The notes below the pieces were generated by a model, which had not been told where the DNA came from, did not search any database, and saw only the letters and a list, made by a program, of their open reading frames with translations. This document shows, in pieces, positions 28,401 through 34,977 of a DNA stretch of 64,000 bases. This stretch comes from a virus, in the IMG/VR virus record IMGVR_UViG_3300022689_000116, positions 1-64,000 of that record. One strand, given 5' to 3'. The first letter of the stretch is position 1. Each line of letters begins with the position of its first letter. The translations under genes and the position numbers were made by a program.

Positions 28401-29923
28401 ACCCTTATATAGCTGGTTATACAGAAATGAATGAAGATCATAATAATATATCTGAATTTGTAACTCAATATTTTCAGCATTTTCCAACTAAGACTCAAAA
28501 AGTAAATCTTAGTAATTCATTTATGTTTTATGATAACTCTTTAGATTTAGATGATCTTAAACAAATTCAATTAGATAAACTCAACATTGAAGATTCTGTA
28601 TTAGTAGAAGGAGTTCCTGTTAGTAAGGAAATGGAACAAGCAGAAAATAGACGTCTTGCTTTTATTAGAAGAATATATAGAACTTATGATGAAAATGATG
28701 ATTCTAATAATGAATTAAAAGAGTTCTTCCATGTTCAACATCCTGATACTAATAAAGTTTATCTATTTAGACTTATTAATAAAAAGGATGGTACTTATGC
28801 TAAAATTCCAACTTTAGGTCAGCAAGGTATTTCTGAATATAATTATGATTCTATAAATGACAACAATTATCAGAATAGTGTACTTAACAATAATAATGAT
28901 AAACTTATTACATTCCGTGATCCTACATTACATGATAAGAAAGCTAGTTATTTAAGTCAATCTGATCTTACCGATAACCGTTCCTTAATAGACAATTATA
29001 ACATAAATAGTTTAAATGCTAAAACAATATTAAGAAATATCATTAAGCACAAACAAGATAGAATTAATAGGAATAAGCTTCAAACTAATGATATGAATAA
29101 TCAATTAGTATTTAATTCTTTCATAGCTGAAAAGATATTAGATCGTATTGATAACTTCGATATTAAAATTGTTATAGATAATACAATTAAAGCTTCAGGA
29201 CAAATTACAAGTACTGATAATTATGCTAATAATATAACTATTAAATTAAACTTACAAGATATAAATTCTTATAAGAATAATCAAGTTGTTGATACTGTTA
29301 GTATTGAAGATGCTAGTATTAATCCTGAACTTTATACTTTTGAACGTGTTTTCTTACATGAAGGACTTCATGCTATTACGCTTAATTATCTAAAGACAAC
29401 TGAGGAGAGCAATCTTTCTATTCTACAGGGAAATTGGGCAAAGGCTAGAACTTATGCTCAAAACAATGGTGTCAATATTAAAGAACTTGATAGACTTGTT
29501 AATACACCCGGAGCTTCTCTTCCCGCTGATATGTATAAATATTATGGACTTGCTCAAACTAAGGATGGTAAGCCTAGACTAGATGAGTTTATAACAGGTG
29601 TATTTACTGATGCTGAATTTAGGAATTTTTTAAGTGGTATTGATAGTGATACTAAATCAGTATTAGATAAGATACTTGAGTTTATTGTTAATGCTCTAAA
29701 CGAGATAGGTTTTAATATTAAAGAAAATACTTTAGCTGAAAGTTCATTGCTTGAAATTATTAATGTTATTGAGGAGTCAGATTTCCCGGTAAAGAAGAAA
29801 AATGTGAATGTCGAGAATGATAGTATTAATAGTGTTCTTAAAGCATTTGGTGAAGAAAATTTAGATAATATTATAAATGATCTTATTAAAAATAATCAAG
29901 TTAGTATTGCTTGTAAACTTTAA
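16433..29923 (+). CDS. Giant virion RNA polymerase polyprotein with C-terminal zincin motif, 4496 aa
   Basis: This is an uninterrupted frame. Residues 3348-3352 read DFDVD within KQMGSDFDVDKLYSYMY, the metal-binding DFDxD signature of the crAss-type single-chain RNA polymerase (double-psi beta-barrel, YonO-like). A Gly-rich segment GVGIGKFSLDSTFNALLQQ follows about 120 residues later. Residues about 180-215 (GGAAFTVGTLLNAYATAGIG) are hydrophobic and may meet a membrane during ejection. A charged low-complexity linker lies near residues 795-880. Near the end, HEGLH at 4309-4313 matches HExxH of zincin metallopeptidases. In other crAss-like phages comparable regions are often split into several proteins, so this looks like a fusion. 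It is probably packaged and injected to transcribe early genes. Confidence 0.85.
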   Translation: MANKNTIQEIVAPETSDLLKEVQKYSNVKPNPIDKTKPLTSINSAKQQSKIGDTKISTEDLNVIGKYLSPYGGIYPGTDFREKAAQVQTTGNKWFNGVVKFTGRVGTSFLEPFVDIGYGIPSIMATGKFSALYDNDITQAFDEFNNHLQKQFPNFYTHAETDSKALSLKNLTSANFWADKVLGGAAFTVGTLLNAYATAGIGTALRGGAALKAFRAGFKEMSLAAETENALKAISSKAARVRTGDAIQNLATTILSVAGESGVEARDLGNTLKAQMADYVKQGLISQEEASRQIENAMNLAFAANVAIVGTSQFIQFGKLYSRGFKSDKLNIFKLVKEGGTFKPTLPETGFGKFVAKSAGGRAILKDILTESKEEGLQYLTQKTLEYKYGAEVSKDMTESISHGFKELFGTKEGIENMLIGAILGGGSHLGKAVTGNAENPYTAKVNKSNVVADLANRYFSDDNNKLRDLVSNVGVYTAANERKEYYLSKDDIFNYKNEESQEFASMVKSFADLGAMDVLYEQVDEITSMNDEEYNKMFGQAEDVKVTKSREELSREIKEKAEALDRINTNINTAFNNHIPAYKNNLFYVSAMIDDGRRREAILKNELSEVTGIQYEDFAKLRTQNYKDRELAKIEKSNKTPEEKQKAIDELESLNKETLDDAYSKAINNWITDNNPDLTDTEIKTLTTKLDDLTRLHDRRQNFIDTYNYMVSEKGMENTTFEGLSKSADKDAQESIKELQALQEKFQKDINEGKLNKKEIDKAIIDAEALYKLNGRESFNKLKKNLTKLRDNYYNKKGSDNSSNPTGKSNNTKNTKVEDTSDINETNDDTSVAEPTQEEVDLEQVMADTELEDINDEVIEEGDVKNVSELRNSNLSQDQEGLILDALDEANKLEDTEGVDEVIKSPKKVSGDQAKKAFIQLFDRLSPNSIFSWNLSNNMLYDFGAIMEKINDVAVKNGKELSPQAFQVLQGFYFAYVYSTAKDQAKYKNPMSYKYADLESAEIAHQNRVAVTVHDVNKKYTKDVAKEDLADMETRRVGRVTENAHRTVSAFNRAYEKVKGENKFRDLNNTIVNLAALDFNKVNVGSTITLRIPKKVEHTVDGIPKGKAEILQRALNKENLTKDELRQLTIEMVDEDGNTIGYLHTEEWVDNKFKMIKENHPDHYSDEKLQEEMDNLLSIRASVYLNGSVKTTVTGRSNGILLNWKSDNTDAVTISAKTAFQDDNLKFGIGDSGRVEIGNNRSSNDIGEELTNPDKVVDGITYAVLPVNKNTTTNQVKYISVPLQSIKIGNLTDEQKQAKIKSSIVNAIRIYITNANPDVKVKLSVEDQNVVKDLKKAGYDITTSTGLNNYLQNFIYTFKTVGFNSEDKAGELLRTFLKSKSTTDVAIKAGTKYIEFGSGDANGAGENYVAKITKKGVEYYIGGERVNLSKQDSIDEETFFKALGGITNKAYIASDSKLINKKGKFNLNYIVDGKVETKEYKQYNDYLKENFLTDIYGHTTKEGKTYYSIHPIIEFDDSFIKGKQNTKQVADTISETEGKAEKEVRAKAMIERAITEVMSTGDIMVGEETYTLEEILPIGKQSTEGVTTIYKDSKGKKVKVTVPITDIVDQKYSNNDIADLIYARVRTESSPVEKEITKETPSEQTGGKFSTDELDDIASQFGETNNTNDEVINAPMRVVDDEIFNLEVDLGIRHNPNDTKPVYKRWLQRQYKAVLKKAIELNSKLKDTSYKVKIIKIEGEVGDNRVYFALKAVRRVDEQVINSLIKEKDLSTNTLRQNIDGTLYIADLNLALQNSTIGDLKTAIIRRLKEVRGNRSLEKQVLETSLNDALQGYIDLRNQFISAKNQSTDKNRIAQYDKTITGLTDIINNFDTLAKFAINELASINLLSVSTKIKLEGGKIKTQEVEKTIDNNILNENDEDDPDTGVEDMDSNGEDTAHFETEHSIKIDHKKTISKELKLFLSDITNDKIGRTIFGKALPMRFDTVYNDVLNALSNKLFTGYKTSFEGMLSELEKASEQKPYLMQVVEKLKEEAKDDKSKIPAQFERLVFKHKSEMFYIGYSYRKDNSSNNNKKYKDNKKYYYIVPARTNNLYNERVLVDSWISNFRMGQYTTVDDNYADSILSAEKFGKLKKDYYKIADVIDTQNTLYKNAVENDQFEKAESHMLKLKQAIKDAFGVTGIMLSNETVDIIANNKFKIGNNTVTVANMFKVGNKNVAQAGGRFTRFVKNLKFDKPLSTFNIFSSSFVESIAALESNYNNVDFSSNYLDQEGKSISSNSNYKFLVERVITLLDNPVVDNNTKETIWEKLDNIPFIRNSRWFNDLKEGKLNRDNFHVTYSDAIVPFNKSDKAVKIKNAPEADIENYKLGHFFNMRSEPEQELVRFIYPTLSDGGTVMEVTAMAQDFELDDNNQVSQNTISSIVDQIVMPEVDRIKDVKDKTIDIEGYNEGSKLFLFFPELNKKSNGLFDNDGNLKLDVKGELPLESVKTIRKVVKKYINNLVDNKINEWIDFGILRESPKGIRSEILNYDKDNLITETQLENVKRWNTTNGLYVDSEQVKYKDSTGKEVEIRPEDVIFVYDTDASGSLRNITSAVAKKRYGAKDGYVNRVVGNSFGIVTLADENADIKDMYLSRNEVREAFQKVVDAANKNPDKYFVLPTFRNSFKQFGYNTFEYAQILSTLALPENIVINEKFAKTISKARTSLLETTPEELESRKEKSKAYIYKDHILHFVDKNYSDRMEIMLEGTNKNRIKQMALDYVLNYMVANTNIHQLIIGDPALYFKKANENLYSPENAIATFDNVIKRLAADRAPGEHMANSFAVDEVYKQVFVLDRKKKLASLANTYLKSLGFDYSEINGTDAQEMTTFKEDMYVKYRNGIISKALYNRLFNKNGIVTKELNRKDSNGKPNPNHYYMGAIYGTLSKEDSDLYKEFKENVNQPVKPVYVNNLAQTIDGHNVDRRMYIKSSSFALTPSLTMNRELDKVRIYMESNGIDRLAFGSAVKVGNFATNPRIFNNDGTITIPDDFDDYTMELPRSGFRIQQDNPFDVNKNKVKFGVQESALLFNNLLHIDKFKDLSTRFNDTYSKLYQLELGKLYTQLGILEEGQKLSDLNETILDTTFINDKINLEKLSALVKEEASARGYSRNDIVGLGLKDGEFFIRLGFHTRAINLESLFNSIINNRVISHKITGKSFILGTEEGFKHLEDKKLRDNIVYTSDIVDDLKPMGFTDKDGNYIDIKDVDKDSKFQPAQIFIPSILRDNNGKKINLFEKDIETKSYKYLMIVKRNGQNKLVLRKNMVDSDLFKAFGFRIPTQGHNSMTSIEIAGFLPEDAGDLIIAPRDFVKQMGSDFDVDKLYSYMYNMEVNEDGKIKKVKSGNDSKKALQNQLLDIHFGVLNDPNVDVQKQIFEPLEFGILKMEQGEFISSDKDVEKAVNNMYNGKLADYIDDLNSTRDKMFTGIDDMFQRQSFLEGRDGGVGIGKFSLDSTFNALLQQTKVEIGKETVKGFKPDSVTLGNKVSNHIYDAKSNKIGDKEFNKSQVISWYQSASVDNAKEKLLYKLNINDVTYGAITYLNQLGFNEEIIWLINQPIIRDYVRELQIVNSSINSVDDYINRATLKVYEKYNRDRVFSKEDGTDKLTKTYNNPGRYGIGELHKLLKQNKEGIKDNTADEFNRSQLGIFKIFKDFSKKGDAIADLQSVLNSNSKGMGKDVATAYIKTKAILEIDDNVSFYNPSQLIGTKINEIKYRKLEPEQQNQYFKIEDNVYIKPTTIAGMASIFGTIAGTKLWSSIFPYNSPIIGREIDKIHEISNFRSKHISTEAKDIKHLWTELKKFINSKTISNISTESPNEIRNRLMLDRFDGDNNHTHYSLASIIKAGKENGTLTSNDLVNTLILEPKKNRNSFALVKYNTNGKNIDESNLINGFMQLIHTNKKIGDFNGVEYTTRNLAADLLLYSLTAGGVQQFGRFAKYVPMEYLDKVGYTEAINSLDFTNPYIAGYTEMNEDHNNISEFVTQYFQHFPTKTQKVNLSNSFMFYDNSLDLDDLKQIQLDKLNIEDSVLVEGVPVSKEMEQAENRRLAFIRRIYRTYDENDDSNNELKEFFHVQHPDTNKVYLFRLINKKDGTYAKIPTLGQQGISEYNYDSINDNNYQNSVLNNNNDKLITFRDPTLHDKKASYLSQSDLTDNRSLIDNYNINSLNAKTILRNIIKHKQDRINRNKLQTNDMNNQLVFNSFIAEKILDRIDNFDIKIVIDNTIKASGQITSTDNYANNITIKLNLQDINSYKNNQVVDTVSIEDASINPELYTFERVFLHEGLHAITLNYLKTTEESNLSILQGNWAKARTYAQNNGVNIKELDRLVNTPGASLPADMYKYYGLAQTKDGKPRLDEFITGVFTDAEFRNFLSGIDSDTKSVLDKILEFIVNALNEIGFNIKENTLAESSLLEIINVIEESDFPVKKKNVNVENDSINSVLKAFGEENLDNIINDLIKNNQVSIACKL
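18841..18860 (-). repeat. TTTCCC motif, copy A
   Basis: Read on the minus strand this is ATTTCCCGGTAGGATTGGAA. It lies in the polymerase gene at the codons of its low-complexity linker (around residue 805). The nearby codons (ACC, GGG, TCG, ACG) are unusual for this AT-rich gene. Confidence 0.7.
29413..29435 (-). repeat. TTTCCC motif, copy B
   Basis: Read on the minus strand the core is ATTTCCCTGTAGAATAGAAA. It falls inside the polymerase gene just after the codons for the HEGLH motif. Local codons such as GAG GAG AGC differ from the gene's usual GAA and AGT. Confidence 0.7.
29780..29800 (+). repeat. TTTCCC motif, copy C
   Basis: The plus strand reads GATTTCCCGGTAAAGAAGAA. It is in the last 50 codons of the polymerase gene, about 155 bases before the next start, and is again surrounded by untypical codons (GTG, GTC, GAG). 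It points away from copy B. Confidence 0.65.
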
Positions 29924-29935
29924 ATAATTAAAGAT

Positions 29936-32900
29936 ATGTCAATTTGTACAAACGGTATAAGCCGTATTCGAGTAAAAGCCGCAAATGGTAAAGATAGTAT
30001 ATTATTCAAAAATATATTAGATCATTATGAAGGCAATAGAGATGATGCTATAAGACTTTATGCTTATGCTAATTCTCAAGAGTTTTTTGATAACTATGGT
30101 AATTATAAATCTAATCCTGAATCATTCAGTAATTTAGATATTAATTCTGAACCTAAAATAACAGATGTTTTAAATACTGTTTCTGAAACTGATTATAGAC
30201 TTGCTCCTAAAATTGGTAAAGATTTTTCTTTTGCTTTTGATAAAGATAAGTTTACACAGAATACAGAACTTGATGATGAAACTATCAAGAATAATAGAAA
30301 ACGATCTAGACGTATTATTGTTAAAAAGAGAGCCATTTTAGATGATTTATATAAACATTTAACCCCTCTTAAATTTGTTGATAGTAACGATGCAAGACGT
30401 GAAGAATATAAAATTAATATGCGTATTAGTGCATTAAATGGTGAGATTAATCGTATTGAAGAAGAAATGGATGCTGATGCTCTGGTTAAAATGGCTAATG
30501 CTGACCTTAAACGTGTAAGCTATATTCTTAGTAATAGAAATATTAACATGAGTGATTTCTTTTATGCAAAAAATACACTTAATGTTTGGTATGATGTTAT
30601 TAATACTTTCTTTCAAGAATCTAAGACTAGCGATAATACTTTTTATGGTGAAGCAAAAGATGATAGTCTTAGGTTTAAATCACTTAGTGATGTTGAGGCA
30701 GAAGCTAAACGTTTAATCAATGCTGCAAATGCTAAAGAAGTATTTCTTATTAATCAATATTTGAAATCTGAAACAGGTAGAGATGTTGATATTAAGAAAG
30801 TATTTAGAGAACAACAAGATTATAGTGCTGTTCATGCTAGTACCATGAGTATTGATAGAACTGATAATATATTATTTCAACAAGTTGCTAATACTAATTA
30901 TAAAATAATTGGTAGAGTTAAAGAACAATACCAAACTTTTGAAAAAGAAATTGATGTTCTTATTGATAAGGCTGAAAGAGAATTAAAAAACATTGCTACT
31001 TCAAGTGATAAATATGATATATTTAGAGAGAAATATAAAGATGGTAGTGCAACTGGCAATATGATTAGACAATTTAATCCTGAATATGATGATGAAAATG
31101 CTATCCAATTTAGTAAAGCGATTGAGTCTAATAGTGAAACTTCTTTTGCTACTTACTATAAATGGTTTAACGATAACAACTACATACTTGATTTTCGTAT
31201 TTTATTTCAAGGTGAGAGAGATAATGATGGACTTCTATTTTGGAATGAAACACAACATACTAAAGCTGAAAAAGATAAACTTATTAATGATCTTAAAGAA
31301 TTAGTTGGAGAAAAAGAAACTCAAAGACTATTGGAATTAAGTGAGAAATATCTTGATGATTATGCTTCTGCTAGAGAGGTTGCTATTGAAGAAATAAATT
31401 CTAGAGCAGATCGTACTACTGATCAAAAAGATGAAGATTTTCGTAGATGGGAAGTAACGTATTCTCCATTCTATTATTCTAATGCAATAGTTAATCAAAA
31501 AATATATACTATTGGTAATAGTATTGCAAATCATAAAGGTCGTCATTCAGTAATGGCTGTTCCTCGTAAAACCAATCGTGAAACTGGACAAGATACAGGA
31601 TGGTTTAATGAAGATTTTGCTAAGATTAAAAATAGTCCTGCCGTATATGAGTTTTATTTAAAGTTTATTAAGACTAATCATATGCTTAATAATTTATTAC
31701 CTTATACAGTATCTAATCACCTTAGAGATAATACTATTCCAACTCTTAGAAAGACTATGTATGATCATATGACAGAAGATGGTATGAAAGGTGTTATGAA
31801 AGATGTGTATCAAGGAGTTATTAATAGTCTTACTACAAATGATAGTAACGAACTTGTTTATGCTGATATTGACCCTTATACTGGTGAGATTGAAAAAAAT
31901 CTTACTATTTCTTTTGTTAAACAAAATCTTAAAGAAATTAATAAAAGATATACTACAAGACTTATACAGTTTGAATCTACAAATAATGCTAAAGCAAGTA
32001 TTGAAGATAAACGTAAGATTAAGAAAGAAGTAATGGATTCTATGGCTAAAGAAAAGTCTTTTGATTTAGGTAAAATTCTTAAAGCTTATTACATGAGTGT
32101 AATGTTTTATACAGCTAAGGCTAGAATAGAAGATTTAGTTCGTGTTAGTGATAGTGTTTTCCAAAGAGAAGCAGAAGTTCTAAGAACAGCTTCTGGAAAG
32201 AATAAACGTCAAGGTAGAATTGGAGAACTTTTAAGAAAGTCCCCTGATCGTAGTTTTAAGAATATTAAAGATCAATGGGATTATTGGGTTGAATACTTCT
32301 ATGGACATCGTAGTGATGATGAACATGTATTTGCTACTAAAGTTCTTACCAAAGAAGAGAAAGAAGAAAAGACTAAGATACTTGAACTTATGGCTACAAT
32401 TAAAAAAGATTTTGAGAATGGAGATATTGAAGCTGAGGAATATAATTTAAAACTTACTAAATTAGAAACTATTCTTGAAGAACTTGGTCGTAATTATTCT
32501 AGTGCTAAAATAGGTAGGACAATACTTAAATATAATCAGCTTAAATCTATGGGTTGGAATGCTTTTAGTGGTGTTACCAACATGACTCAAGGTTATATTA
32601 ATAACTTCATGGAAGCTAATGATGGTAGATTATTTACTAAAAAGAATTTAGGTGTAGCTTATAAAAAGGTTTTCAATTCAGTGCTTAAAAACTATTCTTT
32701 TAATACTATTGAAAGTAATGAAGCTAAGAAGATTAGATCACTTATGGATAGGATGGATGCTATGAGTGAAACTTCTAATGAACTTTATCAACGTAGTTTT
32801 AAGAATAGAAAGACTGGTGGAATTAATTGGATGAATCCTTATAATATACAGAACAGAAGTGAATATTTTAATCAAGCTCCTTTGCTTGTTGCAACTATGT

Positions 32901-33862
32901 TAAGTAAAAATAATATGGTTAAAGATTTAAAAGGTAATGATGTTCCTATTTATGAAGCTTTTGATGAAGAAGGTAAATGGAAGACTGATATATTTGGTGC
33001 TGAAGATCCTAATCTAATTGATAATTTAAAACTTAAAATAGCTGCTACAATATCTAAAGTTCATGGTAACTATAATAGTGAAATGCCAATTAGAGCAAAC
33101 AAAAAAGTTATTACTTCTGCTATGAAACAATTTAGAACTTGGATGTTTGAAGGTGTTGCTGATAGATTTCAACGTGAACAATTTAGTGATGCTTTAAAGA
33201 TTCAATTAAAAGGTCGTTATCGTAGTGGTGTTATGGGTTTTGTACGGGCAAGTGCTAAGAGTAAGACTAATGAACAAGGAGAACGTATTGATGAAAAAGG
33301 TAACATTATAAAAGATTATGAAAGAGGTATTGATCTGAAAGAAATTTTAGATAATCAAGTATTTAGTATAAAACAACTTTTGAGAAAGTTAGTATTTATG
33401 GATACACAGTATGATGAAAGATTTAGTGAAGTTGATGCTGCAAATCTTCGTAAAAATCTTAGTGAATTAGTTATACTTGGACAAGTTTCAGGTCTTATAC
33501 TTTTACTTAGTATGTTAGGTGGAGATGATGATGATGATAAACTTAAATTTTATGTTAAGAATTATACTTTAAATGCTTTGTTTAGAGGTCAAGCTGATAT
33601 TACCTTATATCTTAGTCCCGATTCTTTAGAACAAGTTTCTCAAAGACCTATTCCTGTTATGAGCCTTATTACTGATATGCACAAACTTATTAATGCAAGT
33701 ATTTCTTTAGCTCTGGGTAATGATGAAATAACTAGAGGTATTTATACAGGAGAAAGTAAGTTTAAAAGAGCATTATTTAGAAATCTTCCATTAGTTAGTA
33801 AGGTTCAAAGTAATAAAAGTGCTGCTATACAAGTTTATAACAATATTCAAGGAGCTAAATAA
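29936..33862 (+). CDS. Large virion/ejection protein accompanying the RNA polymerase, 1308 aa
   Basis: The gene starts 12 bases after the polymerase stop. The protein is helical and charged through about residue 1170, with long K/E/D-rich helices. Near residues 1180-1196 there is one hydrophobic helix (LVILGQVSGLILLLSML) followed at once by GGDDDDDK. The C-terminal part again has hydrophobic helices. Such an arrangement suits a protein ejected through the tail that inserts in a membrane. It ends the late block before the bidirectional terminator. I see no catalytic motif; the cargo role is inferred from synteny with crAss-like phages. Confidence 0.6.
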   Translation: MSICTNGISRIRVKAANGKDSILFKNILDHYEGNRDDAIRLYAYANSQEFFDNYGNYKSNPESFSNLDINSEPKITDVLNTVSETDYRLAPKIGKDFSFAFDKDKFTQNTELDDETIKNNRKRSRRIIVKKRAILDDLYKHLTPLKFVDSNDARREEYKINMRISALNGEINRIEEEMDADALVKMANADLKRVSYILSNRNINMSDFFYAKNTLNVWYDVINTFFQESKTSDNTFYGEAKDDSLRFKSLSDVEAEAKRLINAANAKEVFLINQYLKSETGRDVDIKKVFREQQDYSAVHASTMSIDRTDNILFQQVANTNYKIIGRVKEQYQTFEKEIDVLIDKAERELKNIATSSDKYDIFREKYKDGSATGNMIRQFNPEYDDENAIQFSKAIESNSETSFATYYKWFNDNNYILDFRILFQGERDNDGLLFWNETQHTKAEKDKLINDLKELVGEKETQRLLELSEKYLDDYASAREVAIEEINSRADRTTDQKDEDFRRWEVTYSPFYYSNAIVNQKIYTIGNSIANHKGRHSVMAVPRKTNRETGQDTGWFNEDFAKIKNSPAVYEFYLKFIKTNHMLNNLLPYTVSNHLRDNTIPTLRKTMYDHMTEDGMKGVMKDVYQGVINSLTTNDSNELVYADIDPYTGEIEKNLTISFVKQNLKEINKRYTTRLIQFESTNNAKASIEDKRKIKKEVMDSMAKEKSFDLGKILKAYYMSVMFYTAKARIEDLVRVSDSVFQREAEVLRTASGKNKRQGRIGELLRKSPDRSFKNIKDQWDYWVEYFYGHRSDDEHVFATKVLTKEEKEEKTKILELMATIKKDFENGDIEAEEYNLKLTKLETILEELGRNYSSAKIGRTILKYNQLKSMGWNAFSGVTNMTQGYINNFMEANDGRLFTKKNLGVAYKKVFNSVLKNYSFNTIESNEAKKIRSLMDRMDAMSETSNELYQRSFKNRKTGGINWMNPYNIQNRSEYFNQAPLLVATMLSKNNMVKDLKGNDVPIYEAFDEEGKWKTDIFGAEDPNLIDNLKLKIAATISKVHGNYNSEMPIRANKKVITSAMKQFRTWMFEGVADRFQREQFSDALKIQLKGRYRSGVMGFVRASAKSKTNEQGERIDEKGNIIKDYERGIDLKEILDNQVFSIKQLLRKLVFMDTQYDERFSEVDAANLRKNLSELVILGQVSGLILLLSMLGGDDDDDKLKFYVKNYTLNALFRGQADITLYLSPDSLEQVSQRPIPVMSLITDMHKLINASISLALGNDEITRGIYTGESKFKRALFRNLPLVSKVQSNKSAAIQVYNNIQGAK

Positions 33863-33887
33863 ACTATTCATAGTAAAGATAGTGGTA

Positions 33888-34031
33888 ATGATAGTCATAC
33901 AACATATGAGGTCGATTTTAGGCGTTCTGACTAACTATCTTGTTTCATTGGTATTACGTGTTCACTTTATAATTTGGATTGAAATTTGCCTATTCTCTGT
34001 CAACCTGGAGGCAAATTTTAATTCATTCTGA
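33888..34031 (+). CDS. Possible small membrane protein, 47 aa
   Basis: An ATG frame reads MIVIQHMRSILGVLTNYLVS and continues as one hydrophobic helix to residue 40. It begins 25 bases after the 1308-residue gene and precedes the convergent terminator, so it would be transcribed. It overlaps the inverted repeat at 33982-34018. Coding is uncertain because the AT-rich sequence easily gives hydrophobic frames. Confidence 0.25.
   Translation: MIVIQHMRSILGVLTNYLVSLVLRVHFIIWIEICLFSVNLEANFNSF
33982..34018. repeat. Inverted repeat AAATTTGCC / GGCAAATTT
   Basis: Two perfect 9-base arms (33982-33990 and 34010-34018) enclose a 19-base loop. It lies between the last late gene and the bidirectional terminator. 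It could be an RNA hairpin protecting the 3' end of the late transcript, or a protein-binding site. Confidence 0.5.
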
Positions 34032-34103
34032 AATACACAAATAGGGGTAAATTATTAATATCTTTATCATTAACTTTACTTCTAACTTTATTTGTAAATG
34101 CAC

Positions 34104-34134
34104 AAAAAAAAGGGGTTAAACACCCCTCTTTTTA
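34104..34134. terminator. Bidirectional terminator between convergent blocks
   Basis: A GGGGT/ACCCC stem (34112-34116 with 34122-34126) has a run of A on its left and a T-rich run on its right. It therefore works as a terminator when read from either side. It separates the rightward late genes from the leftward gene ending at 34137. Confidence 0.8.
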
Positions 34135-34136
34135 TA

Positions 34137-34418
34137 TCAAAGATTTTCATCAATTAGAATATCTCCTACTTTATCCATAGCTTCCAAGAAAGCATTATAG
34201 CTTTCTTTTTTCTTAAATATTAAATTTATAACTGGTTTTTTGTTATGAACATCTTTAAGTTTAAGTTTCGTACCTACTTCTCGTTTATCAACAGCATATA
34301 ATCTAATAGCAGGATACTTATTTCCTTTATTATCAACTAAAACTTGTGTTACAATTCCAACATCACCATCTCCAAATTCAATATCTTTTACATTCTCAAT
34401 AAGATCAATACCAAACAT
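34137..34418 (-). CDS. Unknown protein, 93 aa
   Basis: The protein reads as a small alpha/beta protein (DIEFGDGDVGIVTQVLVDNKG, LKLKDVHNKKPVINLIFKKKES) with no membrane segment or known motif. It is the last gene of the leftward block, five bases after the dUTPase gene, and its stop touches the bidirectional terminator. I do not recognise the family. Confidence 0.6.
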   Translation of the reverse strand: MFGIDLIENVKDIEFGDGDVGIVTQVLVDNKGNKYPAIRLYAVDKREVGTKLKLKDVHNKKPVINLIFKKKESYNAFLEAMDKVGDILIDENL

Positions 34419-34423
34419 AACTA

Positions 34424-34966
34424 TTACTTGTTACCTGTATGACCAAATCCACCTTCACCTCTATCTGTAGAAGTTAAATGATCAAGAGAACTAACTTCTT
34501 CAAACTCAAAAGGAATAACCTTTTCAATTTCTAATTGAGCAATTCTGTCATTATCTCTAATTAAATATTCTTTACTAGAAGTATTAATTAATATAACACC
34601 TACATCTCCACGATAATCTTCATCAATTAGACCTGGAGTATTAAGTACTGTAATACCATGTTTCAAAGCAAGTCCAGAACGAGGTCTTACATTTGCTTTA
34701 TAACCTTTAGGTATTTGCATATGTAAACCTGTAGGAATTAAAACTCTACCACGAGGTTCTATAGAAAGAATTAATTCATCAGTTTCTTCATCAACATGCA
34801 ATGCAGCACCACACATGAATTTATTTTCACATAAATTCAAATTAGCATTGAGATCAACAGCAGCCGCTCCATCACTTCCTTTTACAGGAATTATAGCAAA
34901 TTCATTACTTTTATAAACAAGAACTTTAAGTTCAGATTTATTAGTTAACATATCATTTTCATTCAT
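34424..34966 (-). CDS. dut: dUTPase (trimeric type)
   Basis: All five motifs of trimeric dUTP diphosphatase are present in order: DGAAAVDL (residues 32-39), RPRSGLA (94-100), LNTPGLIDEDYRGDVGV (from 108), RIAQL (141-145) and RGEGGFGHTG (169-178). The enzyme hydrolyses dUTP to dUMP and keeps uracil out of phage DNA. The window also encodes a uracil-DNA glycosylase-like protein and a nucleotide kinase, which fits control of the dNTP pool. An insertion of about 20 residues (ALHVDEETDELILSIEP) lies between motifs 1 and 2. Confidence 0.95.
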   Translation of the reverse strand: MNENDMLTNKSELKVLVYKSNEFAIIPVKGSDGAAAVDLNANLNLCENKFMCGAALHVDEETDELILSIEPRGRVLIPTGLHMQIPKGYKANVRPRSGLALKHGITVLNTPGLIDEDYRGDVGVILINTSSKEYLIRDNDRIAQLEIEKVIPFEFEEVSSLDHLTSTDRGEGGFGHTGNK

Positions 34967-34977
34967 ATTATTAAGAT

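Noticed and set aside
33870-33960. Possible tRNA-like sequence after the last late gene
   Set aside because: No acceptor stem or T-loop consensus could be paired.
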